From the NCBI GenBank assembly GCA_046160625.1, contig JBJXGZ010000095.1, positions 1 to 64,000 on the forward strand: a stretch of 64,000 nucleotides of DNA, in the 5' to 3' direction. The notes below the pieces were generated by a model. That model saw only the letters and a program-made list of their open reading frames with translations. It had not been told where the DNA came from and made no database searches. This document shows, one piece after another, positions 8,754 to 17,222 of this stretch (positions are counted from its first letter, which is position 1; each line of letters opens with the position of its first letter). The position numbers and the translations under genes are program-made. This stretch comes from M3007 sp046160625. GTDB taxonomy: Bacteria; Bacteroidota; Bacteroidia; Chitinophagales; Saprospiraceae.

Positions 8754-10973
8754 TCAAATTTTCAACTTCGCCTTACTCAACGATACTGTTTCAGCTTCGC
8801 TCGCGCCTTCCACCAATTTTACAAAACTGTCCATCGGCACATTGGTGAAAACTGAATTCGGAAGCCCTGGCTTGGGCCAGCTAACTTCGATGGACTCGAT
8901 TTTTGCAGCCTGGCCCAGACCCATTTCCTGCCGCAAACTGCTTGCGCCAAAACTGCCTCCCGTACCCACGGTGGTCCAAATGGCACGTTTTGAGCCATTT
9001 TTTTGCAGCGTGGTTACCTTTATTTTGGCCCCTATTGCGTCGCGGTTGCAAGTTTTTCCTTCGCAAAAAATGGTGATCCAGTGGTTTTCGTTGCCTGGGT
9101 TTTCGAGGAGGATGTTGTTGGATATATCGCCTTCGAAGGCCCCGCCTACCACTACGTAAATGTCTTGATCGCCGTCGTTGTCAGGGTCGCCGAAAGCCAC
9201 ACCGTGCCCTTTTTGGATTTGCCCAAAACCGTTCATAGAGATGTCTTCGAAGCGTTGGCCATTTACATTGTGGAATATCCGATTTGGGACTAATGTACTG
9301 AGGTCTGGTTTTCCTGTGCCAAGGTAAATATCAGGCCATCCGTCGTTGTCAAGGTCGCCGAAACTGTTACCCATTCCGTATGTAATCGTGTTGAGACCCA
9401 TTTGCCGGTTCACGTTGGCGAACGTTTCGTTGCCCTTGTTGTGGTAGAGGCAAATCCAATCGCCCTGTGGCTGTTTGCCCAGCAATTCCATGACATAGGA
9501 ACGAGGGCCGGGGTCATTGGGATCAATCGAAAAATGGGAGCAGAAAAGGTCGTCTAATCCATCATTGTCATAGTCAAAAAAGAAGGAGGGGAAGGAATGT
9601 CCGGAGCCTACCGCGCCGGATTTATTGGCTATGTCTTCAAATTTCCAATCGTTGGGCGAAGTGCCGCCCCGGTTGACCAAGAGTTTGTTGTCTCCACGAA
9701 AGTTGCTGATGTAAAGGTCTGGCCGTTGATCATTGTTGATGTCGCCCCAAGTTGCAGCTTTGAAAAAGCCTTTAAAATCCATTTTGAGCTGGGAAGCTAT
9801 GTTGGTAAAGGTGCCGTTGCCGTTGTTGCGGAAAAACTCGCAAGGATGAGGTCTTGCCGGGTCTTGGGTTTCGTTGGCGATATAGAGGTCGAGCCAGCCA
9901 TCGCTGTCAAAATCAGCCCAATCGGCGGACTGTGTAGGGTAGAAAGAAAGCAGCCCCGCTTCGATAGTCACATCGGTAAAGGTGCCGTCGCCGTTGTTGC
10001 GCAACAGCGAATTTGGGTGGGTGCCTCCTTCGAGCCACGCCCCACGGAGCATCAGGATATCGCGGTCGCCATCATTGTCGTAGTCGGCGTGAATGGTGTT
10101 AAGCCCGCTCACGATCCCAGTCAGATTGGCCTCTTTGGTACGTTCGATGAAGCTACCATCGCCATTGTTTTTAAAAAAGCGGCATTGGTCGCGCAGGCCG
10201 TAAGAGCTCACAAAAAGGTCAATGTTTCCATCGTTGTCGAAGTCCTCCATGCATACCCCACCTGAGAGGCCGCGCACGTCGAGGCCAAGCGGAATGGCCA
10301 CGTCCTTGAATCGAATATTGCCTTTGGATTTAAAGACGCTTTCGGGAATAAGGTGTTGTTTCGGCACACTTTGCGGCCATTTCCCAAGCGTCATGTACGC
10401 CAGGTTCAAAAGCCAACGCGACTGCACATCGTCGGGAAAATCTTTCAAAATCCGTTCAAAAATTTTGATCGCGCTTTCTGAGCCGGAGGTCATTTTGTAC
10501 ACCCCGTTTCCCTGAATGGGCAGCACACAGGATTCGGATTCGTGTGTGTTGATGCAGTTTTGCTGCTCGCCGAGGCGAAGGTACGCGAGGGCAAGCATTG
10601 CATGTACAGGTTTGGTTTGTGGGGTGAGCTGATCCTGCATTTGAGTGATCAGATCTTGTATCTCCATAATGGCCGCCTCGTTTTTGCCCGCCTTGAGAAT
10701 TTGTTCGGCGAAGTTATACTGCTTGGTGAGTTTGTCCTGGGGGGCAGCATTCTCCCATTCTTGCTTGAGGATCGCGGCTTTTTTACTGTTGAGATTGTAG
10801 CACTCCATTGGGTCGGCATAGTGAGCGATACTGTCCAGAATTGCCACCATACGGGCGTGGCCGTCCTTGGGAGCCGCGGAACTTTTCTTCCCTGATGGTG
10901 CATCGTTTTTACAAAAAGAAATAAAGAAAGAAAGGGCGAAAAAGGTCATGATAACCCGAAAAGCGTAGTGCAT
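8754..10973 (-). CDS. FG-GAP/VCBS-repeat and ASPIC/UnbV domain secreted protein
   Basis: 739 aa from ATG at 10973. The longer frame to 11045 would run over a promoter-like sequence, so the shorter start with signal peptide (MHYAFRVIMTFFALSFFISF, then C) is preferred. It is possibly a lipoprotein. After a helical, TPR-like N-terminal region (about 40-200), there are at least seven FG-GAP-type calcium-binding blades with DFDNDGNIDLFVSSYG-like motifs (DYDNDGDRDI, DFDSDGWLDLYIANE, DLDNDGWPDIYLG). The C-terminal ~100 residues match the ASPIC/UnbV domain (GAKIKVTT..). Such proteins are common extracellular beta-propellers in Bacteroidota; function is unknown. Confidence 0.9.
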   Translation of the reverse strand: MHYAFRVIMTFFALSFFISFCKNDAPSGKKSSAAPKDGHARMVAILDSIAHYADPMECYNLNSKKAAILKQEWENAAPQDKLTKQYNFAEQILKAGKNEAAIMEIQDLITQMQDQLTPQTKPVHAMLALAYLRLGEQQNCINTHESESCVLPIQGNGVYKMTSGSESAIKIFERILKDFPDDVQSRWLLNLAYMTLGKWPQSVPKQHLIPESVFKSKGNIRFKDVAIPLGLDVRGLSGGVCMEDFDNDGNIDLFVSSYGLRDQCRFFKNNGDGSFIERTKEANLTGIVSGLNTIHADYDNDGDRDILMLRGAWLEGGTHPNSLLRNNGDGTFTDVTIEAGLLSFYPTQSADWADFDSDGWLDLYIANETQDPARPHPCEFFRNNGNGTFTNIASQLKMDFKGFFKAATWGDINNDQRPDLYISNFRGDNKLLVNRGGTSPNDWKFEDIANKSGAVGSGHSFPSFFFDYDNDGLDDLFCSHFSIDPNDPGPRSYVMELLGKQPQGDWICLYHNKGNETFANVNRQMGLNTITYGMGNSFGDLDNDGWPDIYLGTGKPDLSTLVPNRIFHNVNGQRFEDISMNGFGQIQKGHGVAFGDPDNDGDQDIYVVVGGAFEGDISNNILLENPGNENHWITIFCEGKTCNRDAIGAKIKVTTLQKNGSKRAIWTTVGTGGSFGASSLRQEMGLGQAAKIESIEVSWPKPGLPNSVFTNVPMDSFVKLVEGASEAETVSLSKAKLKI

Positions 10974-10992
10974 AGCATTCAAATTTTGTGTG

Positions 10993-11020
10993 CAAAGGAA
11001 CGGAGAATGAGCGTTTGCAA
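10993..11020 (-). promoter_or_regulatory. Bacteroidota-type promoter for the FG-GAP/ASPIC gene
   Basis: On the minus strand, TTG (11018-11020) and TTCCTTTG (10993-11000, one mismatch to TAnnTTTG) are separated by 17 bp, about 20 bp before the ATG at 10973. This fits the -33/-7 pattern of Bacteroidota sigma-ABfr promoters. Confidence 0.45.
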
Positions 11021-11042
11021 GATCAGCAAATGTTGCGAAAAG

Positions 11043-11077
11043 CAAAGCCCCCGCTCACATCGTAAGCAGGGGCTTTG
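11043..11077 (-). terminator. Hairpin downstream of secDF
   Basis: Arms caaagcccc and ggggctttg with a 17-nt loop, ~30 bp past the secDF stop and just before the promoter of the next minus-strand gene. Confidence 0.65.
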
Positions 11078-11105
11078 TTGATTTATTATTCTAAAGTCCA
11101 GCGAA

Positions 11106-14100
11106 TTAAACCTTCTCCTTCCTGCCCTTGACAGATTTCTCTATCACAGGCTTTACAGGAGCAGCCGTAACCGCTTTGCCACTGATCACATCTTCTTTCA
11201 TGAAATCTACAACAAGCGCCGAAGCCACGAAAACAGAAGAGTAGGTGCCAAAGAGAACACCTACCAGCATACCAAATGCAAAGCCCTTGATGGCGCCGCC
11301 ACCAAATATGAAGAGCAGCAATACCACCACGAAAACGGTGCCTGAGGTGATAAGCGTCCGGCTTAAGGTAGTATTGATGGCCATGTTGAAAACGTCTTCT
11401 TTTTTGCGTCCGGCAAAAGTCCCCATGAATTCACGAATACGGTCATACACGATCACCGTATCATTCACAGAATAACCAATCACTGTCAGAATACAGGCAA
11501 TGATAGCCTGGTCAATCTCCAGAGAGAAGGGAACGAGGCCATGCAGCAAACTGAAGAACGTGAGCATGATCAGCGCATCGTGCAATAATGAAAGTACTGC
11601 GCCAAGCGAGAATTGCCAGCGTCGGAATCGGATCAACAAGAACAAGAAGATCAAGCTAAGCGCCCAAATACCTGCCTGGAATGAAGAGTTTCGAATGTCG
11701 TCTGCGACCGTGGCGCTTACCTGGCTCGAGGAAACGATGTGTGTGCCTGTACTGCTTGTGTTTTTGAAGGACTCAAGATCTGAAGTTATACCAGCAGCCG
11801 TCAGTCCTTCATGCAGTTTAGCGGATACCCGATCTACCACACCTGGACCTTGTTCGTCAATAAGATATGAAGTGGTGATATTGTAAGTATTTGCCGTGTT
11901 TACAGCCTTGATAACCGGGTTGCCACCAAAGGCACTGGTGAGCGGACCGCGCATTTGTTCAATTTCTACCTGCTTGTCAAACTGTACATTATAGGAATAG
12001 CCGCCTTTAAAATCTACCCCCAATTCGAAACCACGCATGAAGAAGGAGGCCACGCCGATGGCGATAATTGCCAACGAAACTGCGTAAGCGTATTTGCGCT
12101 TGCTGATCCAATCATAATGGAATCCAACCAGCCATTGTTCTGACCAGGGACGGCTGTAATTGATATCGCGACCCTTGCTGATCCACCATTCGGTGATGTA
12201 GCGACCTACCAGAACTGCTGTGAAGAGAGAGCAAAGGATACCAATCAAAAGCACGGTACCAAAGCCTTTAATCGGACCAAGACCGAAATAGATCAGTACG
12301 CCTGCTGTAAGGAGCACCGTGACGTTTGCGTCAATGATAGCGGAAAGTGCCCGGGTGAAACCAGTGGCAATGGCTTTTGCCATCGGCAGCCCGTTTCGCA
12401 ATTCCTCTCGAATACGTTCATAAATAACTACGTTGGCATCCACTGCTGTAGCCAGGGTAAGTACAATACCCGCAATGCCAGGTAATGTGAGCACGGTACC
12501 CATAGAAGCAAGTGTGCCAAGAATAAAGAAGATGTTGGCCAATAACGCAACTACACTTACCCAGCCACCTTTGTTGTAGTACACTACCATGAAAGCACAC
12601 AGGAAAAATACGCACAATAACATCGTTGTCAACGACTTATTGATGTTATCGGCGCCGAGCGAAGGACCTACCTGACTTTCCTGCACAATGCGGGTACTGG
12701 CCGGGAGCTTACCGACCTGAAGAATTTGGGCCAAATCCTGGGCTTCTTCAAGTTGAAACCCTCCCGTGATGGAAGTGTTGCCACCTGCGATGGGATTGAT
12801 TACCCTGGGAGCGCTCACCACCTCATCGTCGAGCAGGATAGCGACTTCGCGGTTTCCAGCGTTGGCGGCTTTTGTGGTCATGTCGGCCCAGATTTTTGCG
12901 CCGTCGTTGTTCATTTGCAGGGTTACCTGAATTTCGCCGCTCGTGGGGTCAGGATCGGCACGCGCCATGGTTACTACTGATCCATCCAGCGGAGCATTGT
13001 CAGAGCCTGGCCGTTTTTTGACGGCGTATAGTTCGAATTTACCATTGAGGCTTTCCGTAGCCCCTTCAGCATCGTCTACTGGCTTGCGAGCCCAGCGGAA
13101 TCCAATATCGGCCGGAAATTTGGCCAGCACGTCAGGACGAGTCAGGAACGAATCAATATCGTCCATTTTATTCTTTTCTACCCAGGCCAGCACAGAACCA
13201 CCCTGGCCGTTTAGGCCGCTGCCAAATAAAGAAAGAAGCGGGCCGGCTACGGAATCCGTATTTAAACGGTCTGTCACCACTGCAACTTTTTCTTTTGTGG
13301 TATCCGGGTTGCCGTCTGGGCCTTTTGGATAATCGTAAATGGTGTCCTTCTCAATCACTTGACCACTCACCGCAGCCTTATTAGCTTTTAGCATGTCGTC
13401 AGCATTAATAAAGGCTTGGATAATGCCTTCATCATTGACACGGTAAGTTTCCCAAAACTCCAGTTTTGCCTGGCTTTGAAGCATTTCGCGTGCACGGGCA
13501 GGGTTGTCAATGCCAGGCAGTTCGACCTGAATAAGATCGCGGGCAGCGTCGAGGCTAATATTGGGCTGCACTACGCCAAGTTTATCAATACGCTGTTTGA
13601 GGCGCTTATAGGTCTCGTCCACCGTGCCATTGGCAAGGGTACGGATGCTGTTGAGCGCGTCGGCGTCGGGAGCATCAAACTTGATACCGCTGGCTTCGTT
13701 GCGGGCAAAAATGGATGCCAGCGAACGGCCTTCTCCGACTTCTTTCCATGCTTGCGCAAAAAGGGTGATGTAGTCGCCTTGTTGCGTTTTTTGAAGTTGA
13801 GCGGCGCGGTCAAGCGCTTTGGCAAAATTTGGGTCCGAGCTATTGCCCGAAAGGCTTTTCAGAAAATCGCGCAAGTCCACCTGCAGCAATACGCTCATGC
13901 CGCCTTTGAGGTCGAGACCCATAGCCAGTTGGCTTTTTTTCAGGTCGGCATAGGTGAATTTTTTGATGAGCGGGATTTCAAAAACTGTCTCCGTAGAGAG
14001 CGAATCCAGATACTGGGCATAGCATCCTTGCCAGCCGAGATTGGGTTTTTTGCCAGCACATTCGTCCGCGTAGGCACGCGCATCGGATTCAATGTTGTTC

Positions 14101-14183
14101 GTCGGAATGACGAGCAGGTACTGGTACAGGCACACGATAGTGAGTGCAATGAGGAAAAAACGTACTACGCCTTTGCTTTGCAT
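11106..14183 (-). CDS. secDF: Protein translocase SecDF fusion
   Basis: 1025 aa, the fused SecD-SecF form usual in Bacteroidota. The first half has an N-terminal helix, the SecD motif AMGLDLKGGMSVLLQVD, a large periplasmic P1 region, then the TM block beginning with LCVFFLCAFMVVYY and containing GIAGIVLTLATAVDANVVI and YERIREELRNG. The second half repeats this as SecF, with ELGVDFKGGYSY, GYSVNDTVIVYDRIRE and LSRTLITSGTVFVVVLLL. SecDF works in the inner membrane with SecYEG and uses the proton gradient to pull proteins into the periplasm, a step the many T9SS cargoes of this window also need. It is transcribed alone, followed by a hairpin. Confidence 0.97.
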   Translation of the reverse strand: MQSKGVVRFFLIALTIVCLYQYLLVIPTNNIESDARAYADECAGKKPNLGWQGCYAQYLDSLSTETVFEIPLIKKFTYADLKKSQLAMGLDLKGGMSVLLQVDLRDFLKSLSGNSSDPNFAKALDRAAQLQKTQQGDYITLFAQAWKEVGEGRSLASIFARNEASGIKFDAPDADALNSIRTLANGTVDETYKRLKQRIDKLGVVQPNISLDAARDLIQVELPGIDNPARAREMLQSQAKLEFWETYRVNDEGIIQAFINADDMLKANKAAVSGQVIEKDTIYDYPKGPDGNPDTTKEKVAVVTDRLNTDSVAGPLLSLFGSGLNGQGGSVLAWVEKNKMDDIDSFLTRPDVLAKFPADIGFRWARKPVDDAEGATESLNGKFELYAVKKRPGSDNAPLDGSVVTMARADPDPTSGEIQVTLQMNNDGAKIWADMTTKAANAGNREVAILLDDEVVSAPRVINPIAGGNTSITGGFQLEEAQDLAQILQVGKLPASTRIVQESQVGPSLGADNINKSLTTMLLCVFFLCAFMVVYYNKGGWVSVVALLANIFFILGTLASMGTVLTLPGIAGIVLTLATAVDANVVIYERIREELRNGLPMAKAIATGFTRALSAIIDANVTVLLTAGVLIYFGLGPIKGFGTVLLIGILCSLFTAVLVGRYITEWWISKGRDINYSRPWSEQWLVGFHYDWISKRKYAYAVSLAIIAIGVASFFMRGFELGVDFKGGYSYNVQFDKQVEIEQMRGPLTSAFGGNPVIKAVNTANTYNITTSYLIDEQGPGVVDRVSAKLHEGLTAAGITSDLESFKNTSSTGTHIVSSSQVSATVADDIRNSSFQAGIWALSLIFLFLLIRFRRWQFSLGAVLSLLHDALIMLTFFSLLHGLVPFSLEIDQAIIACILTVIGYSVNDTVIVYDRIREFMGTFAGRKKEDVFNMAINTTLSRTLITSGTVFVVVLLLFIFGGGAIKGFAFGMLVGVLFGTYSSVFVASALVVDFMKEDVISGKAVTAAPVKPVIEKSVKGRKEKV

Positions 14184-14301
14184 ACCTCTTGAAAATAAGT
14201 GAGTTATTGAGTGAGCGGGTGTTTGAATATTGGGGGGTTCCGAAAAAAGTCCGCAAATGTAGAGAACACGGAGGAAATCAAAGGCAAAGAATGAAAAATC
14301 G

Positions 14302-15033
14302 TCACTTTGGCAACAACTTCTTCAGCTCGCCCACAATGTCAGCATACGCTGAATCGGCATTGGAAAACTCCGACACAGCCATGCCCATCGAGGGTAAAGA
14401 CTTGAGTTTTTCAAGCCCAATGCCATCAAATTCGTACTTTTCAATGAGCAAGGGGATCATACGCCGACCTTCGCCGAGGGCATCGTACATCAGTGGAAAC
14501 CAGTCGGGGGAACTGAAAAGGTTGGGCGTAATAAGTACCAAAAGATAGTCTGCATCGGCCATTTCTGTCTTTGCACGTTCCACAAGCCCTTCTCCAAGCG
14601 TCTCGTTCACATTGTACACCTGGATCTTTTTCAAGAACTTCAAGACGTTGAGGTGCTTGTTGAGCATGTCGCAATGCGGCTTATCGGCAGGGTCGTAGAT
14701 GACCACGAATTTTGGCACAGCCGCCACGGGCGCTCGACCTGCAGCATTGGTTTTTGATTCAAAGTCGGATTCAGAAAGGCCGTTCGCGAGCTCGAGAATG
14801 GCAGCGCTCACTTGGGAAAGCTCTATCTGATGATCTTCAAAACGGATCTGCCCTGTGCGGTGTTTTTGGCTTGCATTGCTCAATTTGCCTTGGATCAAAA
14901 TGGCCTGGGTACGCTTCCCCGAACCCTCTGGGAGCAAATCTTGCAAGTATTGGAGGGCTTTCTGCGGCTCTGATGCGCTGACAAATTCCTCTACATCTTT
15001 TTTTAAGTCTGAAAGTGGTTTGGGTAGTGGCAT
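14302..15033 (-). CDS. Effector-associated domain (EAD) plus TIR-like domain protein
   Basis: 243 aa, soluble. Residues ~5-85 form a small helical domain: ALQYLQDLLPEG, then AILIQGKLSNASQKHRTG, then a helix ending AAILELANGL. This is the pattern of the effector-associated domains (EADs) that link receptors and effectors in bacterial conflict systems. Residues ~107-243 look like a TIR domain: start KFVVIYDPADKPH, middle DADYLLVLITPNLFSS, end SLPSMGMAVSEFSNADSAYA. The Glu that catalyses NAD cleavage in TIR enzymes is not at the expected place (DWFPLMYDAL), so this may be a signalling or scaffold TIR. The upstream neighbour on the same strand (127 bp away) carries a similar N-terminal domain fused to a protease. 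Confidence 0.7.
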   Translation of the reverse strand: MPLPKPLSDLKKDVEEFVSASEPQKALQYLQDLLPEGSGKRTQAILIQGKLSNASQKHRTGQIRFEDHQIELSQVSAAILELANGLSESDFESKTNAAGRAPVAAVPKFVVIYDPADKPHCDMLNKHLNVLKFLKKIQVYNVNETLGEGLVERAKTEMADADYLLVLITPNLFSSPDWFPLMYDALGEGRRMIPLLIEKYEFDGIGLEKLKSLPSMGMAVSEFSNADSAYADIVGELKKLLPK

Positions 15034-15060
15034 GAGATGAATGTGGTCAATGATTTGAAT

Positions 15061-15156
15061 GTGGTCTGACGACTCTAAGTCGTCTGACCACTATTTTTTT
15101 TGATTTTCCTTTTTTCGCACAGTTACTCTTCAGACGACTATGAGTCGTCAGAAGAG
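15061..15156. repeat. Two related hairpins between the EAD genes
   Basis: Hairpin 1 (15061-15091) has perfect 14-bp arms gtggtctgacgact / agtcgtctgaccac. Hairpin 2 (15126-15156) reuses the same core (agacgact / agtcgtca) with one mismatch. The first is followed on the plus strand by an 8-T run. They may limit read-through from the protease gene into the TIR gene, or be REP-like elements. Confidence 0.75.
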
Positions 15157-15160
15157 GCAC

Positions 15161-16156
15161 CTATTTCCCAATAAAAGCAAATATATCCTTGAAAAGTATC
15201 CCTCGGTTAGCAGGTGCTTTGTCGCCTTTTGCATTGATAACCAGTCCGCCGCCATCTTCTGCGCCTTTGCCCGCGTGGTGAATGGCCACCACTTTCCAAT
15301 TGTTGTTGAAAATAGGCGATCCGCTGCTGCCCCGCTTGGTGTCGGTTTTGTAAAAAATATACTGATTCATTTGGCCGATCACTTCGTTGGCCGTAAGCGC
15401 GATTTGTTTGACCTCCCCTTCCGGGTGCTGGATAATGGTAACTGCCTCGTTGAGCGTTGGGATTGCTTCCTTATCGAACTCTACAAAACCCCATTGACTC
15501 AACGGCGCATCTGCGCGGTCTATCACCTTCACACGGGCAAAATCCAGCTCGGTTGGCGGACTGGTGATGAAATCGGAAGGGTCAATCTCGTAGCTCGTGC
15601 GGCTTTTCCCTTCTTCGTAATTAAATTCGATGCGTGCAGTTTTCGCAATTTCAGCTGATCCGATAACGTGATGATTGGTGAACACATGGCCGTCTTGTGT
15701 GAGAAACCCTGTACCAAGGTTACCATCAGCACATACGACGCGGCACACTGCGTTGGCCGCGGCCCGGGCCTTGTCAAGCCAATCAATCCTCACCAGGTGA
15801 TTGATCGGGCCTAAAACTTTTTCCAGAACAGGCTCATCAGGCACCTCAAACTGGAAGGCGCCCACGCCTCGGATTTTGGCGTTCAGGGCCACTTTGCGCG
15901 GAATTTCTTTCATCAACTCCGTCAGCGCATACTTGGCCTGGGCTTCATAGCGCCGGAATTCCTCAAAAGGTATCCGCCCCTCGCGCGACGCCTTGGCTGC
16001 CGAGCGCAGGTTGCTGTACTGGAGCGTCAGGTCCTGCCAGATGCCAGCCCCGGTTTGTTTGTCCAAATCTTTGAGGGTGTCAAGGGCTTTTTCGATTTCG
16101 TTTTCCTCAATAAGGCCGTTTACGGTTTCGAGGACGAGGACTTGGGCGTTCTGCAT
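15161..16156 (-). CDS. EAD plus trypsin-like serine protease
   Basis: 331 aa from ATG at 16156; the longer frame to 16243 reads through a repetitive Thr/Gln/His-rich stretch and is unlikely. Residues ~1-85 form a helical EAD-like domain (LIEENEIEKALDTLKDL, LTLQYSNLRSAAKASREG). Residues ~125-325 form a chymotrypsin/HtrA-fold protease with all three catalytic residues: His163 (TNHHVIG), Asp205 (TELDFARV) and Ser278 (RGSSGSPIF). GTGFLTQDGHVFTNHH is the classic lead-in. No signal peptide is seen, so it should act in the cytoplasm. EAD-protease effectors are known from bacterial conflict systems, where they are thought to be recruited by another EAD protein; the adjacent EAD-TIR gene is the obvious candidate partner. 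Confidence 0.8.
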   Translation of the reverse strand: MQNAQVLVLETVNGLIEENEIEKALDTLKDLDKQTGAGIWQDLTLQYSNLRSAAKASREGRIPFEEFRRYEAQAKYALTELMKEIPRKVALNAKIRGVGAFQFEVPDEPVLEKVLGPINHLVRIDWLDKARAAANAVCRVVCADGNLGTGFLTQDGHVFTNHHVIGSAEIAKTARIEFNYEEGKSRTSYEIDPSDFITSPPTELDFARVKVIDRADAPLSQWGFVEFDKEAIPTLNEAVTIIQHPEGEVKQIALTANEVIGQMNQYIFYKTDTKRGSSGSPIFNNNWKVVAIHHAGKGAEDGGGLVINAKGDKAPANRGILFKDIFAFIGK

Positions 16157-16166
16157 GGATAGGGTG

Positions 16167-16241
16167 GTTTGAATAGTTTGAGTGGTTTGATGGGTTTGAT
16201 GAGGCAATTCGAACAACTCAAACCATTCAAACCCTTCAAAC
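16167..16241. repeat. Imperfect inverted repeat of ggtttga units
   Basis: Multiple gtttgaa/ggtttga units on the left pair with ttcaaac/tcaaacc units on the right (about 16167-16200 against 16207-16241). It fills the short gap between the NAD kinase stop and the EAD-protease start. Confidence 0.7.
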
Positions 16242-16245
16242 AAAT

Positions 16246-17127
16246 TTAATTCCTAACATCCTCTCCCCAACCCAGTTTTGCCCGGATGGTGTTGAGGAAC
16301 GTGGTGTCTTGTAGTTGTACTAATCTAATTGGGAAATTATTTTTTCGAACGGCCAATTGGTGATGGATGCCGATCAATTCGAAACGAGAATCGAGCGAAC
16401 AAATAAAATTGTCTGCGCGGCCTTCGATTTCAAATGAAATGACAGATTCATCTGACAGCACCAACGGGCGAACGTTGAGGTTGTGCGGAGCGACGGGTGT
16501 TATAACAAAATTGCCAGAATTTGGAAAAATGATGGGGCCACCGCAGCTCAGCGAATAACCCGTGCTTCCAGTGGGGGTGGCAACGATCAGTCCATCAGCC
16601 CAATAGGAGCTCAAATAGTCGCCATTGAGAAAGGTGTGAATCGTAATCATGGAGGAAGTGTCGCGTTTGAGCAGGGTACAATCGTTGAGCGCGAAAGGCA
16701 TTTCTCCGAAAATATGCGGGCTGCTTTCGAGGTAGATCATGGTGCGCTCATTGATGCTATATTGCCCTTGAGCAAGCATTCCGACGCTATGCCGGATGTG
16801 GGCTTTTTCTATGCTCGCTAAAAATCCAAGCCTTCCAAGATTGATGCCAAGCATGGGTACGCCTGAATCGCGCACGAGGGTGGTGGCTGTCAACATCGTG
16901 CCGTCGCCGCCCAAAACCATCACAAAGTCAATGTTTTGGCTGCGGAAATTTTCGTATCCAGCAAACGGCTCCCAAATTTTAGGCATTCGAATATGCGCTT
17001 CGATATCCTTAGCGTAAGGCTCGTACACACTAATTTCCACCCCTTCGGCCTGGAGCGCATCGAATGCTTCCTGCACTTCAGGCTGGTCTTTTTCTTTATA
17101 CTGTTTTCCAAAAACTAGGACGCGCAT
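16246..17127 (-). CDS. nadK: NAD kinase
   Basis: 293 aa from ATG at 17127, where the typical beginning MRVLVFGK occurs; the frame extends to 17202 without family similarity. It has the GGDGTMLTA motif (ATP/polyphosphate site), GINLGRLGFLAS, the NAD-binding NERTMIYLES region, and DGLIVATPTGSTGYSLSCGG with the conserved Thr/Gly/Ser pocket. It phosphorylates NAD to NADP in the cytosol. It lies 90 bp upstream of the EAD-protease gene on the same strand and is divergent from the patatin gene, so the shared 95-bp gap should hold promoters in both directions. A functional link between this housekeeping gene and the TIR gene downstream is tempting but unsupported. Confidence 0.95.
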   Translation of the reverse strand: MRVLVFGKQYKEKDQPEVQEAFDALQAEGVEISVYEPYAKDIEAHIRMPKIWEPFAGYENFRSQNIDFVMVLGGDGTMLTATTLVRDSGVPMLGINLGRLGFLASIEKAHIRHSVGMLAQGQYSINERTMIYLESSPHIFGEMPFALNDCTLLKRDTSSMITIHTFLNGDYLSSYWADGLIVATPTGSTGYSLSCGGPIIFPNSGNFVITPVAPHNLNVRPLVLSDESVISFEIEGRADNFICSLDSRFELIGIHHQLAVRKNNFPIRLVQLQDTTFLNTIRAKLGWGEDVRN

Positions 17128-17222
17128 GTTTTTCTTCTCAAATTTGCCGCAAGATAGGCAGTCGAGCGCATTCGCAGAATTTCCTTTCGCTTCACACGTC
17201 AAACCTTCAACCTTGTATAATC

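Noticed and set aside
9597..10265. 222-aa plus-strand frame opposite the FG-GAP gene
   Set aside because: Mirror of the repetitive calcium-binding blades; not a protein-like sequence.
13416..14192. 258-aa open frame on the plus strand opposite secDF
   Set aside because: Antisense shadow of a conserved gene; no domain, no signal, Arg/Phe-rich composition.
16157..16243. N-terminal extension of the EAD-protease
   Set aside because: Low-complexity Thr/Gln/His stretch encoded by an inverted repeat of ggtttga units.
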